Under the pieces are notes generated by a model. That model had not been told where the DNA came from, made no database searches, and saw only the letters and a program-made list of their open reading frames with translations. DNA of 37,327 nucleotides from Shewanella sp. NIFS-20-20 (GTDB lineage: Bacteria; Pseudomonadota; Gammaproteobacteria; Enterobacterales; Shewanellaceae), in assembly GCF_019209865.1 (NCBI RefSeq), contig NZ_JAHUTT010000039.1, positions 1 to 37,327 on the forward strand, in the 5' to 3' direction. Position numbers and translations under genes: made by a program. Positions 1 to 7,310 of this stretch are shown one piece after another; positions within the stretch are counted from its first letter, which is position 1, and each line of letters opens with the position of its first letter.

Positions 1-127
1 TGTTAGCTAACGTCAAGGCAATGAACAAAGTCATAAGACTAGGTATGCCTGTTAGTTACCGAGTTGAGTAATTAGAGTAAGTGTCATTAGATCAGTACGT
101 TACGTGAACTATTTGATCAACAACGCC
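1..127 (+). mobile_element. Right end of an IS5-like insertion sequence
   Basis: The window opens inside an insertion sequence. A transposase reading frame ends at 71, and the element appears to end at about 127. Read inward from 127 on the minus strand, the terminus is GGCGTTGTTGATCAAAT. This shares its first nine bases and several later ones with the inward sequence at 37203 (GGCGTTGTTTCCTAAAT), as expected for imperfect terminal inverted repeats of one IS type. The exact boundary and target duplication cannot be proved because the other end of this copy is outside the window. Confidence 0.7.
3..71 (+). CDS. IS5-like transposase, C-terminal fragment (5' end outside window)
   Basis: Frame 3 is open from the window edge to TAA at 69-71 and encodes 22 residues, including LANVKAMNKVIRLGMP. 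The 'alNK...lGMP' pattern resembles the C-terminal tail of IS5/IS903-group DDE transposases. The stop lies 56 bases inside the inferred IS end at 127. The reading direction matches the transposase start at the right edge of the window. The identification rests on a short tail plus the terminal repeat, so the family is probable rather than certain. Confidence 0.6.
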   Translation, partial: LANVKAMNKVIRLGMPVSYRVE

Positions 128-151
128 CTGTGTATCTGGTTGCTGTGACAT
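128..151 (-). pseudogene. 5' end of an unknown leftward gene, interrupted by the left IS
   Basis: On the minus strand an AAGGAG ribosome binding site (about 162-167) is followed 10 bases later by ATG at 149-151. The eight codons MSQQPDTQ then run straight into the inferred IS end at 127. This looks like the start of a gene that the insertion has cut after codon 8. Nothing in eight residues identifies it. It diverges from the DUF2956 gene on the right. The alternative is an untranslated stretch with a chance start. Confidence 0.35.
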
Positions 152-255
152 AAACACATCACTCCTTTGTGACCAATATTTGCCATGGATTCTACCCCAA
201 ATCCCGCCGCAATAGGGTAAACTCGCTAGCAAATTCTTATCAAATGATCATGTCA

Positions 256-585
256 ATGAAGACGACTATTTCACAAGAATCCCGTGAGCAAGCATTAACG
301 ATTGCTAAGGCGACTCAAAAACTGGGACAAACTAAAGAACAAACCAAGCTTATCGCGCAAGGAATTGAAAAAGGCATTGCGATCTATAAGAAACAACAAA
401 AAGTTCAAGCTAGAGAGCGAGACAAATCTAAGAAAAAACAACTAAAACAGAAAAGTGACCACACTAGCGCTGCGCTGGACACACCCATCCAAGCCAATGC
501 CTCCAGTCACCGTTGTCGACTGCCTTGGCTATTGTTAGCCATCAGTTGGTTAGGTTTTATCGCTTACACAGCAGGATCGGCCTAA
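256..585 (+). CDS. DUF2956 family protein
   Basis: This is a small, very basic protein of about 109 residues. An N-terminal segment rich in Lys, Gln and Glu (TISQESREQALTIAKATQ, then a KEQTKLIAQGIEKGI segment) is followed by a long Lys/Arg/Gln-rich helix that is probably coiled coil. A C-terminal hydrophobic segment (LPWLLLAISWLGFIAYTAG) is probably a single membrane anchor. This layout matches DUF2956, a family of unknown function in Shewanella, Vibrio and relatives. The frame is open upstream to 169. I chose ATG 256 because homologous proteins begin near this motif; no clear ribosome binding site decides the start. The 3' end overlaps the convergent winged-helix gene by 36 bases. Confidence 0.75.
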   Translation: MKTTISQESREQALTIAKATQKLGQTKEQTKLIAQGIEKGIAIYKKQQKVQARERDKSKKKQLKQKSDHTSAALDTPIQANASSHRCRLPWLLLAISWLGFIAYTAGSA

Positions 586-843
586 TTCAGTCATATGCGC
601 CTCGACCCACAGCGGATTAATCGGTCCCCATGATTCGAGGCGATAAAAACCGGCATTGTGGCGTTCGCCTTGCTGAATAAATTCAATCTCAATACCGATA
701 TCTTTACAGGCGACGAGGGCATCTTGCAATGTCCGTCGCGGCATATTGGTGCAGGCCTGTAAACTCACCAAATTTTGCGGTTCATTGGCAATCAACCCAG
801 CAAGATATAATTTACGATTAAACGCCAATTGCGATTTTGACAT
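550..843 (-). CDS. Small winged helix-turn-helix protein
   Basis: The protein has about 97 residues. Residues 10-50 (LYLAGLIANEPQNLVSLQAC, then a MPRRTLQDAL segment) look like a winged helix-turn-helix: a helix, a turn, and a recognition helix with PRRTLQDAL. A beta-wing (IEIEFIQQGERHNAGFYRL) follows. It resembles the HTH_43-type hypothetical proteins of Shewanella and Vibrio. DNA binding is inferred from fold pattern only; the target is unknown. ATG 843 follows CAGG at about 6 bases; GTG 849, six bases upstream, follows GGAG and is an alternative start. A TTGTAA-17-TATGAT promoter lies just upstream. It converges on and overlaps the DUF2956 gene. Confidence 0.7.
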   Translation of the reverse strand: MSKSQLAFNRKLYLAGLIANEPQNLVSLQACTNMPRRTLQDALVACKDIGIEIEFIQQGERHNAGFYRLESWGPINPLWVEAHMTELGRSCCVSDKT

Positions 844-881
844 CAGCACCTGCGCTCCTTAAGCATATGAATTCTTGACTT

Positions 882-910
882 ATCATACCCCCAGCCATAA
901 ACCTTTACAA
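882..910 (-). promoter_or_regulatory. Sigma-70-type promoter for the winged-helix gene
   Basis: On the minus strand TTGTAA (910-905) and TATGAT (887-882) are separated by 17 bases. They stand about 30-40 bases upstream of the translation start of the winged-helix gene. The -10 matches consensus at five of six positions and the -35 at four of six. No start-site evidence exists. Confidence 0.5.
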
Positions 911-991
911 TTTAGCAACCTTTTTTTAGTGCAGACTGATATAGTCCAAAAGTAACTGCCCTATATCCAGTCCAAATAGGAACTAATCACC

Positions 992-1573
992 ATGGCCGAG
1001 ATTGAGTTTATTCAGCGACAAGACTTTCCCGCGTTAAGCATCCCTCTCGCGCCTGATGATTGGCCTCAACTGACCGCAGTCAATCGCCGTCGTGTCGATG
1101 CAAAATATCAACTTCAAGTGCTAATAGAAACCTTGCTGATCATTCTTATTCCCTTAGTCGCGGTTAGTGTGTTTGTTAGCTTGACACTCTTTATCCCCAA
1201 ATGGCTCATTTTATCGCTGCTGAGTCTGTGGTTAGTGCTGAGTTGTAGTCTGTTATGGTTGAGAATTCAACAAGCAAAGCGGGTGTTTTATTGTGTCTTC
1301 CCTTGCGCGATTCAAGTGCAATCTGGGCTGTGGTGGCAACGCATCACTTCCATGCCCATGAGTCGCTTACAGCATGTTAGTCTGAGCCAAAATCCATTAG
1401 AAATCCGATTAGGATTATGCAAAATCAAATGCTTTAGTGCTGGCAGTGGCAGCGCTGAGATCTACCTGCCGGGTCTGCCTCTGGCAACCGCCGAAGCGTT
1501 ACGCCAAAGCTTATTATCTTTGGCCGTGCCGCCAGCAGACGCCAAGATCACGGATGATAGCCAACATGACTAA
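992..1573 (+). CDS. Bacterial PH-domain membrane protein (YdbS/DUF304 type)
   Basis: The protein has 193 residues. An N-terminal cytoplasmic stretch precedes two close membrane segments at about residues 42-65 and 68-90. A bacterial PH-like (bPH2, DUF304) domain follows from about residue 95; the segment after SGLWWQRITSMPMSRLQHVS is typical. In Bacillus the paired YdbS and YdbT proteins are membrane proteins of this family with no firmly established biochemical role. The start is supported by TAGGAA eight bases upstream. The stop overlaps the start of the next gene by eight bases (ATGACTAA), which indicates translational coupling and a shared function. Confidence 0.85.
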   Translation: MAEIEFIQRQDFPALSIPLAPDDWPQLTAVNRRRVDAKYQLQVLIETLLIILIPLVAVSVFVSLTLFIPKWLILSLLSLWLVLSCSLLWLRIQQAKRVFYCVFPCAIQVQSGLWWQRITSMPMSRLQHVSLSQNPLEIRLGLCKIKCFSAGSGSAEIYLPGLPLATAEALRQSLLSLAVPPADAKITDDSQHD

Positions 1574-3089
1574 TCCGGAATCGAGCAAGACACCTGTAAT
1601 GACGCGCCTATCTCCGTGGGCAATAGTCAGTTATATTTTTGCGCGTCTGAAGGGGTTTATCAGCAACGGCTACGCCCTCATTCCCTTGGTATATGCCAGT
1701 TGGAAAGTCGATTTCAACAGCATGTGGCTGACTATCGGCGCTAGCAGTCTCATGGCGATTCTGCTGTTATCAGCCTTGGTTTATTGGCTGAGATTTCGCT
1801 ATCAATTGCAACGCGATAAATTGGTGGTGGTACAAGGGTTACTTTTTACCCAAAAGGATGAAATACCCTTTGATAAAATACTCAATGTAAGGATTGAGCA
1901 GCCCTTTTATTTTAAACCCCTTGATTTATTTACTTTAGTGGCCGAGACGGCAGGTTCCAAACAAGATGAAGTGCAGCTCAGAGCGCTCAGCGCCGCTGCT
2001 GCCAAGCATTTGCAGGCCGATTTACTCAGCACTCAGCCACAGATAACGCCCGTTCAGTCGCCAAGCGAGCGGGAGATTTCACAACCTGCGCCAGTGTGGA
2101 TCCATAAAAACGGCGATGACTTAGCCTTATTCGGCCTCTACCAAAACAATTTATTATGGCTCGCTCTGATCTTAGGCCCGCTGCTCGGCCAAATTGATTT
2201 TGATGCCATCGCCCAGCAAGCTTGGTTTCAAGTCATTTGGGGCCAAGCCAGTCAATGGACCCATGGCGACCTGATGCTGGAGTTGCTACTAGGCCTAACC
2301 CTGCTTATGGCCGGATTTTTGTTATTGAGCCTCCTCTCAGTTATTTCAGCCATCTTGAAATATTATCCTTATCACTTACGGTTTGATGGCCGCACCATCA
2401 CCCGTACCGGCGGGGTAATTTCTCACCAACAAGATGCTCTCGCCGCCAATCGCATCCAATTATTACAACTAGAGCAACCTTGGATTGCCCGCATTTTCGG
2501 GCGCTGGACCTTAAGAATGAAACAAGTTCAAGGGCAAGAAATAGAACAACATAAGCAAGGCAATATGTTGATCCCAAGTATCCGCAACCACGAGCTTAGC
2601 ACCATCTTAACCAGCATTAATCCCGGCCGTTTTGCCACCAGCGCCCTTCATCAACTCTTACCACCTAAGCGCTACTGGTCTGTTCATTGGATATGGCTAC
2701 TTAAACGTAGCTGGCTGCCATTATTGCCCGTATGTTTTAGTCTTATTACCCATCTTCTCTGGCTTAAAATCGGCTTGGTCGTACTGGCGTTGATAAGCGC
2801 ATTATTGTTAGTTCTCTATTATTGCCAGCTTGGGTATCGTATCAATCGCGGCGGGATTTGGTTGCACACCGGCACATTGGGGCACCAATGGTGTTACATT
2901 CAATATCGGAAACTCCAAACGGTCAGCCTTCATAGCTCGCCGGGCCTCAGGCGACGCCGGCTTTGTCATGTCACGCTGGGGCTTGCCAGTGGCACGATTC
3001 GGATCCCATGCATTGCCGTTGCACATGCCGAGCACATCTATCGCCAAGCGATGATGGCCACCGCCAATGATTTTACTAACTGGATTTAA
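1566..3089 (+). CDS. Bacterial PH-domain membrane protein (YdbT type)
   Basis: The protein has about 507 residues and carries repeated DUF304/bPH2 domains. A first membrane pair lies near residues 25-70 and is followed by a PH-like domain (LQRDKLVVVQGLLF, then PFDKILNVRIEQP). Second and third membrane pairs lie at about 195-265 and 375-420, each followed by another copy (GRTITRTGGVISHQQDALA and NRGGIWLHTGTLGHQWCYIQ). The start at 1566 is set by the ATGACTAA overlap with the upstream YdbS-type gene, although the frame is open from 1437. The two proteins probably form one membrane complex. The DUF924 gene begins five bases after the stop. Confidence 0.85.
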   Translation: MTNPESSKTPVMTRLSPWAIVSYIFARLKGFISNGYALIPLVYASWKVDFNSMWLTIGASSLMAILLLSALVYWLRFRYQLQRDKLVVVQGLLFTQKDEIPFDKILNVRIEQPFYFKPLDLFTLVAETAGSKQDEVQLRALSAAAAKHLQADLLSTQPQITPVQSPSEREISQPAPVWIHKNGDDLALFGLYQNNLLWLALILGPLLGQIDFDAIAQQAWFQVIWGQASQWTHGDLMLELLLGLTLLMAGFLLLSLLSVISAILKYYPYHLRFDGRTITRTGGVISHQQDALAANRIQLLQLEQPWIARIFGRWTLRMKQVQGQEIEQHKQGNMLIPSIRNHELSTILTSINPGRFATSALHQLLPPKRYWSVHWIWLLKRSWLPLLPVCFSLITHLLWLKIGLVVLALISALLLVLYYCQLGYRINRGGIWLHTGTLGHQWCYIQYRKLQTVSLHSSPGLRRRRLCHVTLGLASGTIRIPCIAVAHAEHIYRQAMMATANDFTNWI

Positions 3090-3094
3090 GGAAT

Positions 3095-3634
3095 ATGATG
3101 CAATATCAACAGGTACTCGACTTTTGGTTTAGCCAATTAACCCCAAAAGATTGGTTTGCTAAAAATGCCGATCTTGACGCTAGGATTGAGCAGCAATTTT
3201 CGTCACTATTAACGAAGGCCACCCAAGGAGAGTGCTGGCTTTGGCGCCAAACAGCCCAAGGACGCTTGGCCGAGATTATTGTGTTAGATCAGTTTTCTCG
3301 CAACATCTATCGCGATCGTTCCGAGGCTTTCAGTGCCGATGGCATCGCCCTAATTTTGGCCCAAGAAGCCGTTCACCTCAATGACGACACTAAGCTTAGC
3401 GAGATTGAACGTCCATTTATGTATATGCCTTATATGCACAGTGAATCAGCCCTTATCCACCAGCAAGCGGTGCCATTATTTGAGCAATGCAGTCCCTCTC
3501 ACCTTGAGTTTGAATTAAGACATAAAGCTATCATCGATGAGTTTGGGCGCTATCCTCACCGCAATGCGTTACTCGGGCGCCAATCGACGCCCGAAGAGCA
3601 GGCCTTCTTAACTCAGCCTGGGAGTCGGTTTTAA
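3095..3634 (+). CDS. DUF924 family protein
   Basis: The protein has 179 residues, all apparently cytoplasmic and helical. Hallmarks of DUF924 are present: VLDFWF near the N-terminus, WFAKNADLDARI, then LAEIIVLDQFSRNIYRD, and MYMPYMHSE followed by a segment ending in ALLGRQSTPEEQAFL. The family has a TPR-like helical fold and no established biochemical function. It follows the YdbT-type gene by five bases, so it is probably the last gene of that operon. AAGGA lies just before two ATG codons; the second, at 3098, has the better spacing. It converges with the deaminase gene with three bases between the stops. Confidence 0.88.
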   Translation: MMQYQQVLDFWFSQLTPKDWFAKNADLDARIEQQFSSLLTKATQGECWLWRQTAQGRLAEIIVLDQFSRNIYRDRSEAFSADGIALILAQEAVHLNDDTKLSEIERPFMYMPYMHSESALIHQQAVPLFEQCSPSHLEFELRHKAIIDEFGRYPHRNALLGRQSTPEEQAFLTQPGSRF

Positions 3635-3637
3635 TGC

Positions 3638-4645
3638 TTAAGCCTGCTGCAAGTAACTCAGCACTTCTTGGCTGAGTTCGAGTTTGCGCTCACGACTAAT
3701 AAAACTCGCTTCAATCGCATTCAGACTCAGTTGCGCCAATTCAGTGTTCGACACCGTTAAAGCTTGAGCTACGGCCATAAAATTGGCCGTCATATAGCCG
3801 CCAAAATACGCTGGATCATCGGAGTTAATGGTGACACACACTCCTTGGCGCAACAGCTCAATAATGTTGTGATCTGCCATGTGCTCAAAGACTTTGAGCT
3901 TAGTGTTAGACAAGGGGCAAACCGTTAAGGGCATTCTTGAGGCGGCTAAACTTGCTACCAATGCTGGGTCTTGCACGCAACTGACCCCATGATCCACACG
4001 GCTCACCTGTAACATGTCGATGGCATCAACAATGTTTTGCGCCGGCCCTTCTTCACCCGCATGCGCCACGGTTAAGAAACCCAATGCCTTGGCATGGGCA
4101 AATACCCGCGCGAACTTCTCAGGGGGATTACCTTGCTCAGATGAATCCAAGCCCACCCCAATAATTTTATCTTTAAAAGGCAATGCCATTTCTAAGGTGG
4201 CAAAGGCCGCCGTTTCATCCAAATGACGTAAGAAACACATGATTATTTGGCTGGTGATCGCCAACTCGTGCTCGGCCTTTGTCAGCGCAGCGCTAATGCC
4301 ATTAATCACGGTGGCAAAATCGACACCGCGGTCAGTGTGGGTTTGCGGGTCAAAAAAGATTTCACAATGGCGTACATTATCTGCCGCGCAGCGTTCAATA
4401 TACGCCCAGGTTAAATCGAAGAAATCGCGCTCGGTCAGCAGCACGTTAGCGCCTTGGTAGTAGATATCCAGAAATGATTGCAGGTTGGTAAATTGATAAG
4501 CGGCTCTGACTTCATCTGGGCTCGAAAATGGGATGGCCACTTGATTGCGCTTGGCCAATTCAAACATCAATTCAGGCTCTAAACTGCCTTCAATATGCAG
4601 GTGTAATTCAACTTTAGGTAATCCAGTAACAAAGGCTTGCATCAT
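3638..4645 (-). CDS. add: Adenine deaminase (adenosine/adenine deaminase family)
   Basis: This 335-residue metal-dependent deaminase is usually annotated as adenosine deaminase. Visible active-site elements are H15 and H17 (HLHIEGSL), HAGEEG at H195 and E198, H219 (VDHG) and D276-D277 (NSDDPAYFGG). The segment GLDSSE at about 165-170 and the FFDPQTHTDRG block match the subgroup of bacterial and fungal enzymes that deaminate adenine to hypoxanthine. I therefore prefer adenine over adenosine as substrate. The enzyme acts in cytoplasmic purine salvage. An adenine-type riboswitch lies upstream on the same strand, with a hairpin that masks the ribosome binding site. The second ATG (4642) has the better spacing from GAGAG. 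Confidence 0.88.
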   Translation of the reverse strand: MMQAFVTGLPKVELHLHIEGSLEPELMFELAKRNQVAIPFSSPDEVRAAYQFTNLQSFLDIYYQGANVLLTERDFFDLTWAYIERCAADNVRHCEIFFDPQTHTDRGVDFATVINGISAALTKAEHELAITSQIIMCFLRHLDETAAFATLEMALPFKDKIIGVGLDSSEQGNPPEKFARVFAHAKALGFLTVAHAGEEGPAQNIVDAIDMLQVSRVDHGVSCVQDPALVASLAASRMPLTVCPLSNTKLKVFEHMADHNIIELLRQGVCVTINSDDPAYFGGYMTANFMAVAQALTVSNTELAQLSLNAIEASFISRERKLELSQEVLSYLQQA

Positions 4646-4648
4646 TAA

Positions 4649-4674
4649 CTCTCACAATAAATTTGCAGGTGAGA
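4649..4674 (-). promoter_or_regulatory. Hairpin masking the deaminase ribosome binding site
   Basis: On the minus strand TCTCAC (4674-4669) can pair with GTGAGA (4655-4650). The second arm contains the purine-rich GAGAG that serves as ribosome binding site for the start at 4645/4642. A further inverted repeat, AGCGATC/GATCGCT (4677-4683 with 4734-4740), connects this hairpin with the region just downstream of the riboswitch aptamer. Together these could form the expression platform of a translation-controlling switch. The pairing is read by eye and not energy-tested. Confidence 0.5.
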
Positions 4675-4742
4675 AAGATCGCTAAGTCTAATTATAAGCA
4701 GATAACAGACAGACAAAGAGAAAAGCGATCAATCACTTAACT

Positions 4743-4809
4743 CTTCGTAATCAGAATTTTACGGATTCTGGTAGAGACCCCTGTACCGGATTAACAGGGT
4801 TATACGAAG
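4743..4809 (-). ncRNA. Adenine-class purine riboswitch
   Basis: On the minus strand the P1 arms CTTCGTA (4809-4803) and TACGAAG (4749-4743) enclose a complete purine aptamer. P2 is CCCTGT/ACAGGG with loop AATCCGG. The joining segment GTCTCTACC carries the conserved TCTACC. P3 is CAGAAT/ATTCTG with loop CCGTAAA, which equals the loop of the classic xpt aptamer. The base that pairs with the ligand, the fourth in CTGATTACG (complement of 4750), is U; adenine aptamers have U here and guanine aptamers have C. The gene downstream encodes a deaminase of adenine or adenosine, as in the add riboswitch of Vibrio vulnificus. Adenine should therefore turn on its own degradation. Confidence 0.93.
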
Positions 4810-4949
4810 CAAACCCGTCAGTGCCGCCACGGGTTATCGCCAAGAATTGTGGCATAAAGTTGTCTCCATCACAAGCGGCCATTCGCGCCGCCAGCTTACT
4901 GGCCTTGGCGCTGATAAAGAGCCCAACATGTTCGCTGATTTATGGGGCG

Positions 4950-5390
4950 TTATTTGACAATCAGCACCGGGCAAAGCGCTTTATTAGCCACCTTTTCAGA
5001 GACATTATCATGCAGTAAATGCGCTAAACCACTGCGGCCATGACTGGCCATGACGATCATGCCACAATCACAATCGACAGCTTCTTTGACAATTTGTTCA
5101 GCTATATTGTTTTCTTCGCAGCGGCGCACCACGGACTCCAGCGTGAGATTGGTATCGAGACCATCTAACAGCGATTTCATTTTGGCGGCCGCATCCTTCT
5201 CCATCGATTGCATCAATTCTTCAGGGCTAATCACTAAAATTTGAAAGTTTTCATCGCCACTGAGTTGCTGCACCACATGCAAAATACGTAAGCTCACTTG
5301 ATAGAGGTTAGCCATTTCAATGGCATAACCTAGCGCATGAGAAGCGGTGGGTGAAAAGTCTGTCGGCCATAGAATTTTACGGGAGCGCAT
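4950..5390 (-). CDS. Universal stress protein (UspA family)
   Basis: This protein of 146 residues has a single Usp domain: an N-terminal strand KILWPTDFSPTASHAL, then RILHVV, then GMIVMASHGRSGLAHLL, and a final strand ALCPVLIVK. The ATP-binding signature G-2x-G-9x-G-S/T is degenerate: the first Gly is Ala (ASHG) and the last pair is Asp-Asn (HDNVSE). This suggests the UspA-like class that does not bind ATP tightly. I chose ATG 5390 because GAGGAA lies six bases upstream; the frame is open to 5408. Its promoter and regulators were not recognised. The stop lies close to a decayed-looking reading frame on the other strand (to 4957). Confidence 0.85.
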   Translation of the reverse strand: MRSRKILWPTDFSPTASHALGYAIEMANLYQVSLRILHVVQQLSGDENFQILVISPEELMQSMEKDAAAKMKSLLDGLDTNLTLESVVRRCEENNIAEQIVKEAVDCDCGMIVMASHGRSGLAHLLHDNVSEKVANKALCPVLIVK

Positions 5391-5534
5391 AGGGTATTCC
5401 TCGAGCAATGTATCTTGTCAAATCAGTGTATAACCAATACTAGTACAGGGATCATGATTTTCTATTCATTTGCGCTTAAGCTCCGCTAATGCCTTCTATT
5501 TTTCATCTGACGACTGGCTATCGTGCGGCCGACA

Positions 5535-5636
5535 TTAGGCGGCTCGCTCTGCCTCGGCCAATGACGCCTCGGTGCCCCAAAGATACCTTGGCAAACTCAT
5601 GATGATTTGCAGCCCCAAAATCAAACCAAGCGAGCC
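5535..5636 (-). pseudogene. Possible decayed C-terminal gene fragment in a 494-base intergenic stretch
   Basis: The stretch 5391-5884 has no intact gene. On the minus strand a frame between two stops (5639 and 5535) reads like the end of a membrane protein: a hydrophobic LGLILGLQIIMSL run followed by a charged tail, GTEASLAEAERAA. It has no start and no SD sequence, and the sequence upstream of it is broken by stops. It may be the relic of a deleted transporter. The rest of the stretch holds the upstream region of the aldehyde dehydrogenase operon, with a palindrome at 5799-5818. Confidence 0.2.
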
Positions 5637-5798
5637 TTAATTAGCCAGAGCGCAGTCAAGAGTGAAGGTTTAGAATGACGCGGTTTACCACGGCTTTCAT
5701 GGCCCGCGCGCCTAGCATCTCGCCACACACGGCACGCCCTTAACCGCACGGCTCACAAAACCCACTGCTTGCTAAACCAGCAAAAAGGCGCTAGCCTG

Positions 5799-5818
5799 AA
5801 CCGACTGATTAGTCGGTT
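5799..5818. promoter_or_regulatory. Palindromic operator candidate for the TetR-family regulator
   Basis: AACCGACT-GATT-AGTCGGTT is a perfect inverted repeat with 8-base arms and a 4-base centre, located about 67 bases before the aldehyde dehydrogenase start. TetR-family repressors typically bind palindromes of this size and of the ACCGACT...AGTCGGT type. The TetR gene at 7311 is the second gene of the same transcript, so autoregulation of the pair is the natural reading. Confidence 0.65.
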
Positions 5819-5884
5819 TGTTTGATTGAAATAGCCAATAAGTAAGCCATCCATAGCCGCGACAATCGCCGCTGAAGGGAAATA

Positions 5885-7306
5885 ATGATGACAACGCTAC
5901 CCACAATAGAACAACAGCTTTCAACCCAATTTCAAGCGCAGAAATTGGCTTATAATCAACAGCCCATGCCGACTATCGCTCAACGTCGCAGCGATCTTAA
6001 ACGGTTAAAGTCCGCGTTATTACATCATCAAGATGCCTTGGCTGACGCCTTGTGCCAAGACTATGGTCATCGCAGTAAAGACGATACGCTGATCTCCGAT
6101 ATCTTGCCGGTCATTAACAATATTAATTACTGTCTCAAGCGGTTAGCTAAGTGGATGAAACCCAGCCGTCGCCATGCCGGCTTGCTACTGGCACCCGCAT
6201 CGGTCACAGTGCATTACCAGCCACTAGGGGTCGTTGGCGTGATCGTGCCTTGGAACTTCCCCGTGATGCTATCGCTCGGCCCATTGGCTTTATTATTGGC
6301 TGCGGGCAATCGCAGCATGATGAAATTATCTGAATTTACCCCGGCAACCAATCAGGTGCTAAAGCAAATAATTAGCGACTGTTTCAAGCCAGATCATGTG
6401 GCTGTCGTCGAAGGAGAGGCCGAGGTCGCCAGCTATTTTTCGAGCTTGGCGTTTGATCATTTGCTCTTCACCGGCTCCACCACGGTTGGTCGCTATGTGA
6501 TGCGTGCCGCCAGTGAAAATCTGACCCCAGTGACGTTAGAATTAGGCGGAAAATCGCCGGTGATCATCGCCGATGATATGGACATCAACACCGCAGTAGA
6601 ACGGTTAATATATGGCAAATGTCTGAATGCTGGCCAAATTTGTGTGTCGCCAGACTACATTCTTTGCCCAAGTAGCAAGGTGCAAGCCTTCGTCAGTGCT
6701 TACCAGCAAACCTTCTGTCGCATGTATGGCCAAGTGGCTAATAATCCAGATTATGGCAATGTCATCAATGACCGCCAGTTCTCTAGGCTCTTAGGCTTAA
6801 TTGACAATGCCAAAGCGCAAGGAGCCCAAGTGATCAGCGCCTCGGGCGAAAGCATCGATATCAACTCACGTAAACTAGCGACGCAGTTGGTACTCAATGT
6901 CAGCGACGACATGGAAATCATGCAAGATGAAATCTTTGGCCCCCTACTCCCCATTATTGGTTATGACGATTTGACCCAGGCCATCGACTATGTCAATAAC
7001 CGCCCCAGACCGTTAGCCTTGTATTTAATGAGTTTCGATAGTGCGACGCAACAGCGGGTGTTAACGCAAACCCATTCAGGTGGGGTATGCATCAATGAAA
7101 CCGTCTTTCATGTGGCCGCCGATGATGCCCCGTTTGGTGGTATCGGCCCTTCAGGAATGGGTCATTATCATGGTCACGAAGGGTTTTTACGCTTTAGTCA
7201 TGCTAAAACCGTGTTACAGCGTGGCAAACTTAACACAGGTAAGCTTATCCATCCGCCGTATGGCCAGTGGATCCAAAAACTTCTGCTCAAGTTCTTTTTG
7301 AGATAA
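5885..7306 (+). CDS. calB: Coniferyl aldehyde dehydrogenase-type NAD(P)-dependent dehydrogenase
   Basis: The protein has 473 residues and is of the aldehyde dehydrogenase superfamily. It oxidises an aldehyde to its acid with NAD or NADP, and acts in the cytoplasm or at the inner membrane. Visible motifs are VPWNFPVMLSLGPL, the cofactor-binding FTGSTTVGRYV, the general base Glu in LELGGKSP, and the nucleophilic Cys in NAGQICVSPDY. DEIFGPLLPI and the APFGGIGPSGMGHYHG block follow. The NAGQICVSPDY and HYHG signatures fit the class 3/CalB branch, whose members take coniferyl or long-chain aldehydes; the natural substrate here is unknown. GAAGGG precedes two ATG codons (5885, 5888). It is cotranscribed with a TetR regulator four bases downstream. 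Confidence 0.85.
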   Translation: MMTTLPTIEQQLSTQFQAQKLAYNQQPMPTIAQRRSDLKRLKSALLHHQDALADALCQDYGHRSKDDTLISDILPVINNINYCLKRLAKWMKPSRRHAGLLLAPASVTVHYQPLGVVGVIVPWNFPVMLSLGPLALLLAAGNRSMMKLSEFTPATNQVLKQIISDCFKPDHVAVVEGEAEVASYFSSLAFDHLLFTGSTTVGRYVMRAASENLTPVTLELGGKSPVIIADDMDINTAVERLIYGKCLNAGQICVSPDYILCPSSKVQAFVSAYQQTFCRMYGQVANNPDYGNVINDRQFSRLLGLIDNAKAQGAQVISASGESIDINSRKLATQLVLNVSDDMEIMQDEIFGPLLPIIGYDDLTQAIDYVNNRPRPLALYLMSFDSATQQRVLTQTHSGGVCINETVFHVAADDAPFGGIGPSGMGHYHGHEGFLRFSHAKTVLQRGKLNTGKLIHPPYGQWIQKLLLKFFLR

Positions 7307-7310
7307 TCAT

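Noticed and set aside
4743..4809. Guanine riboswitch
   Set aside because: The base that pairs with the ligand is U, not C, and the downstream gene acts on adenine-type purines.
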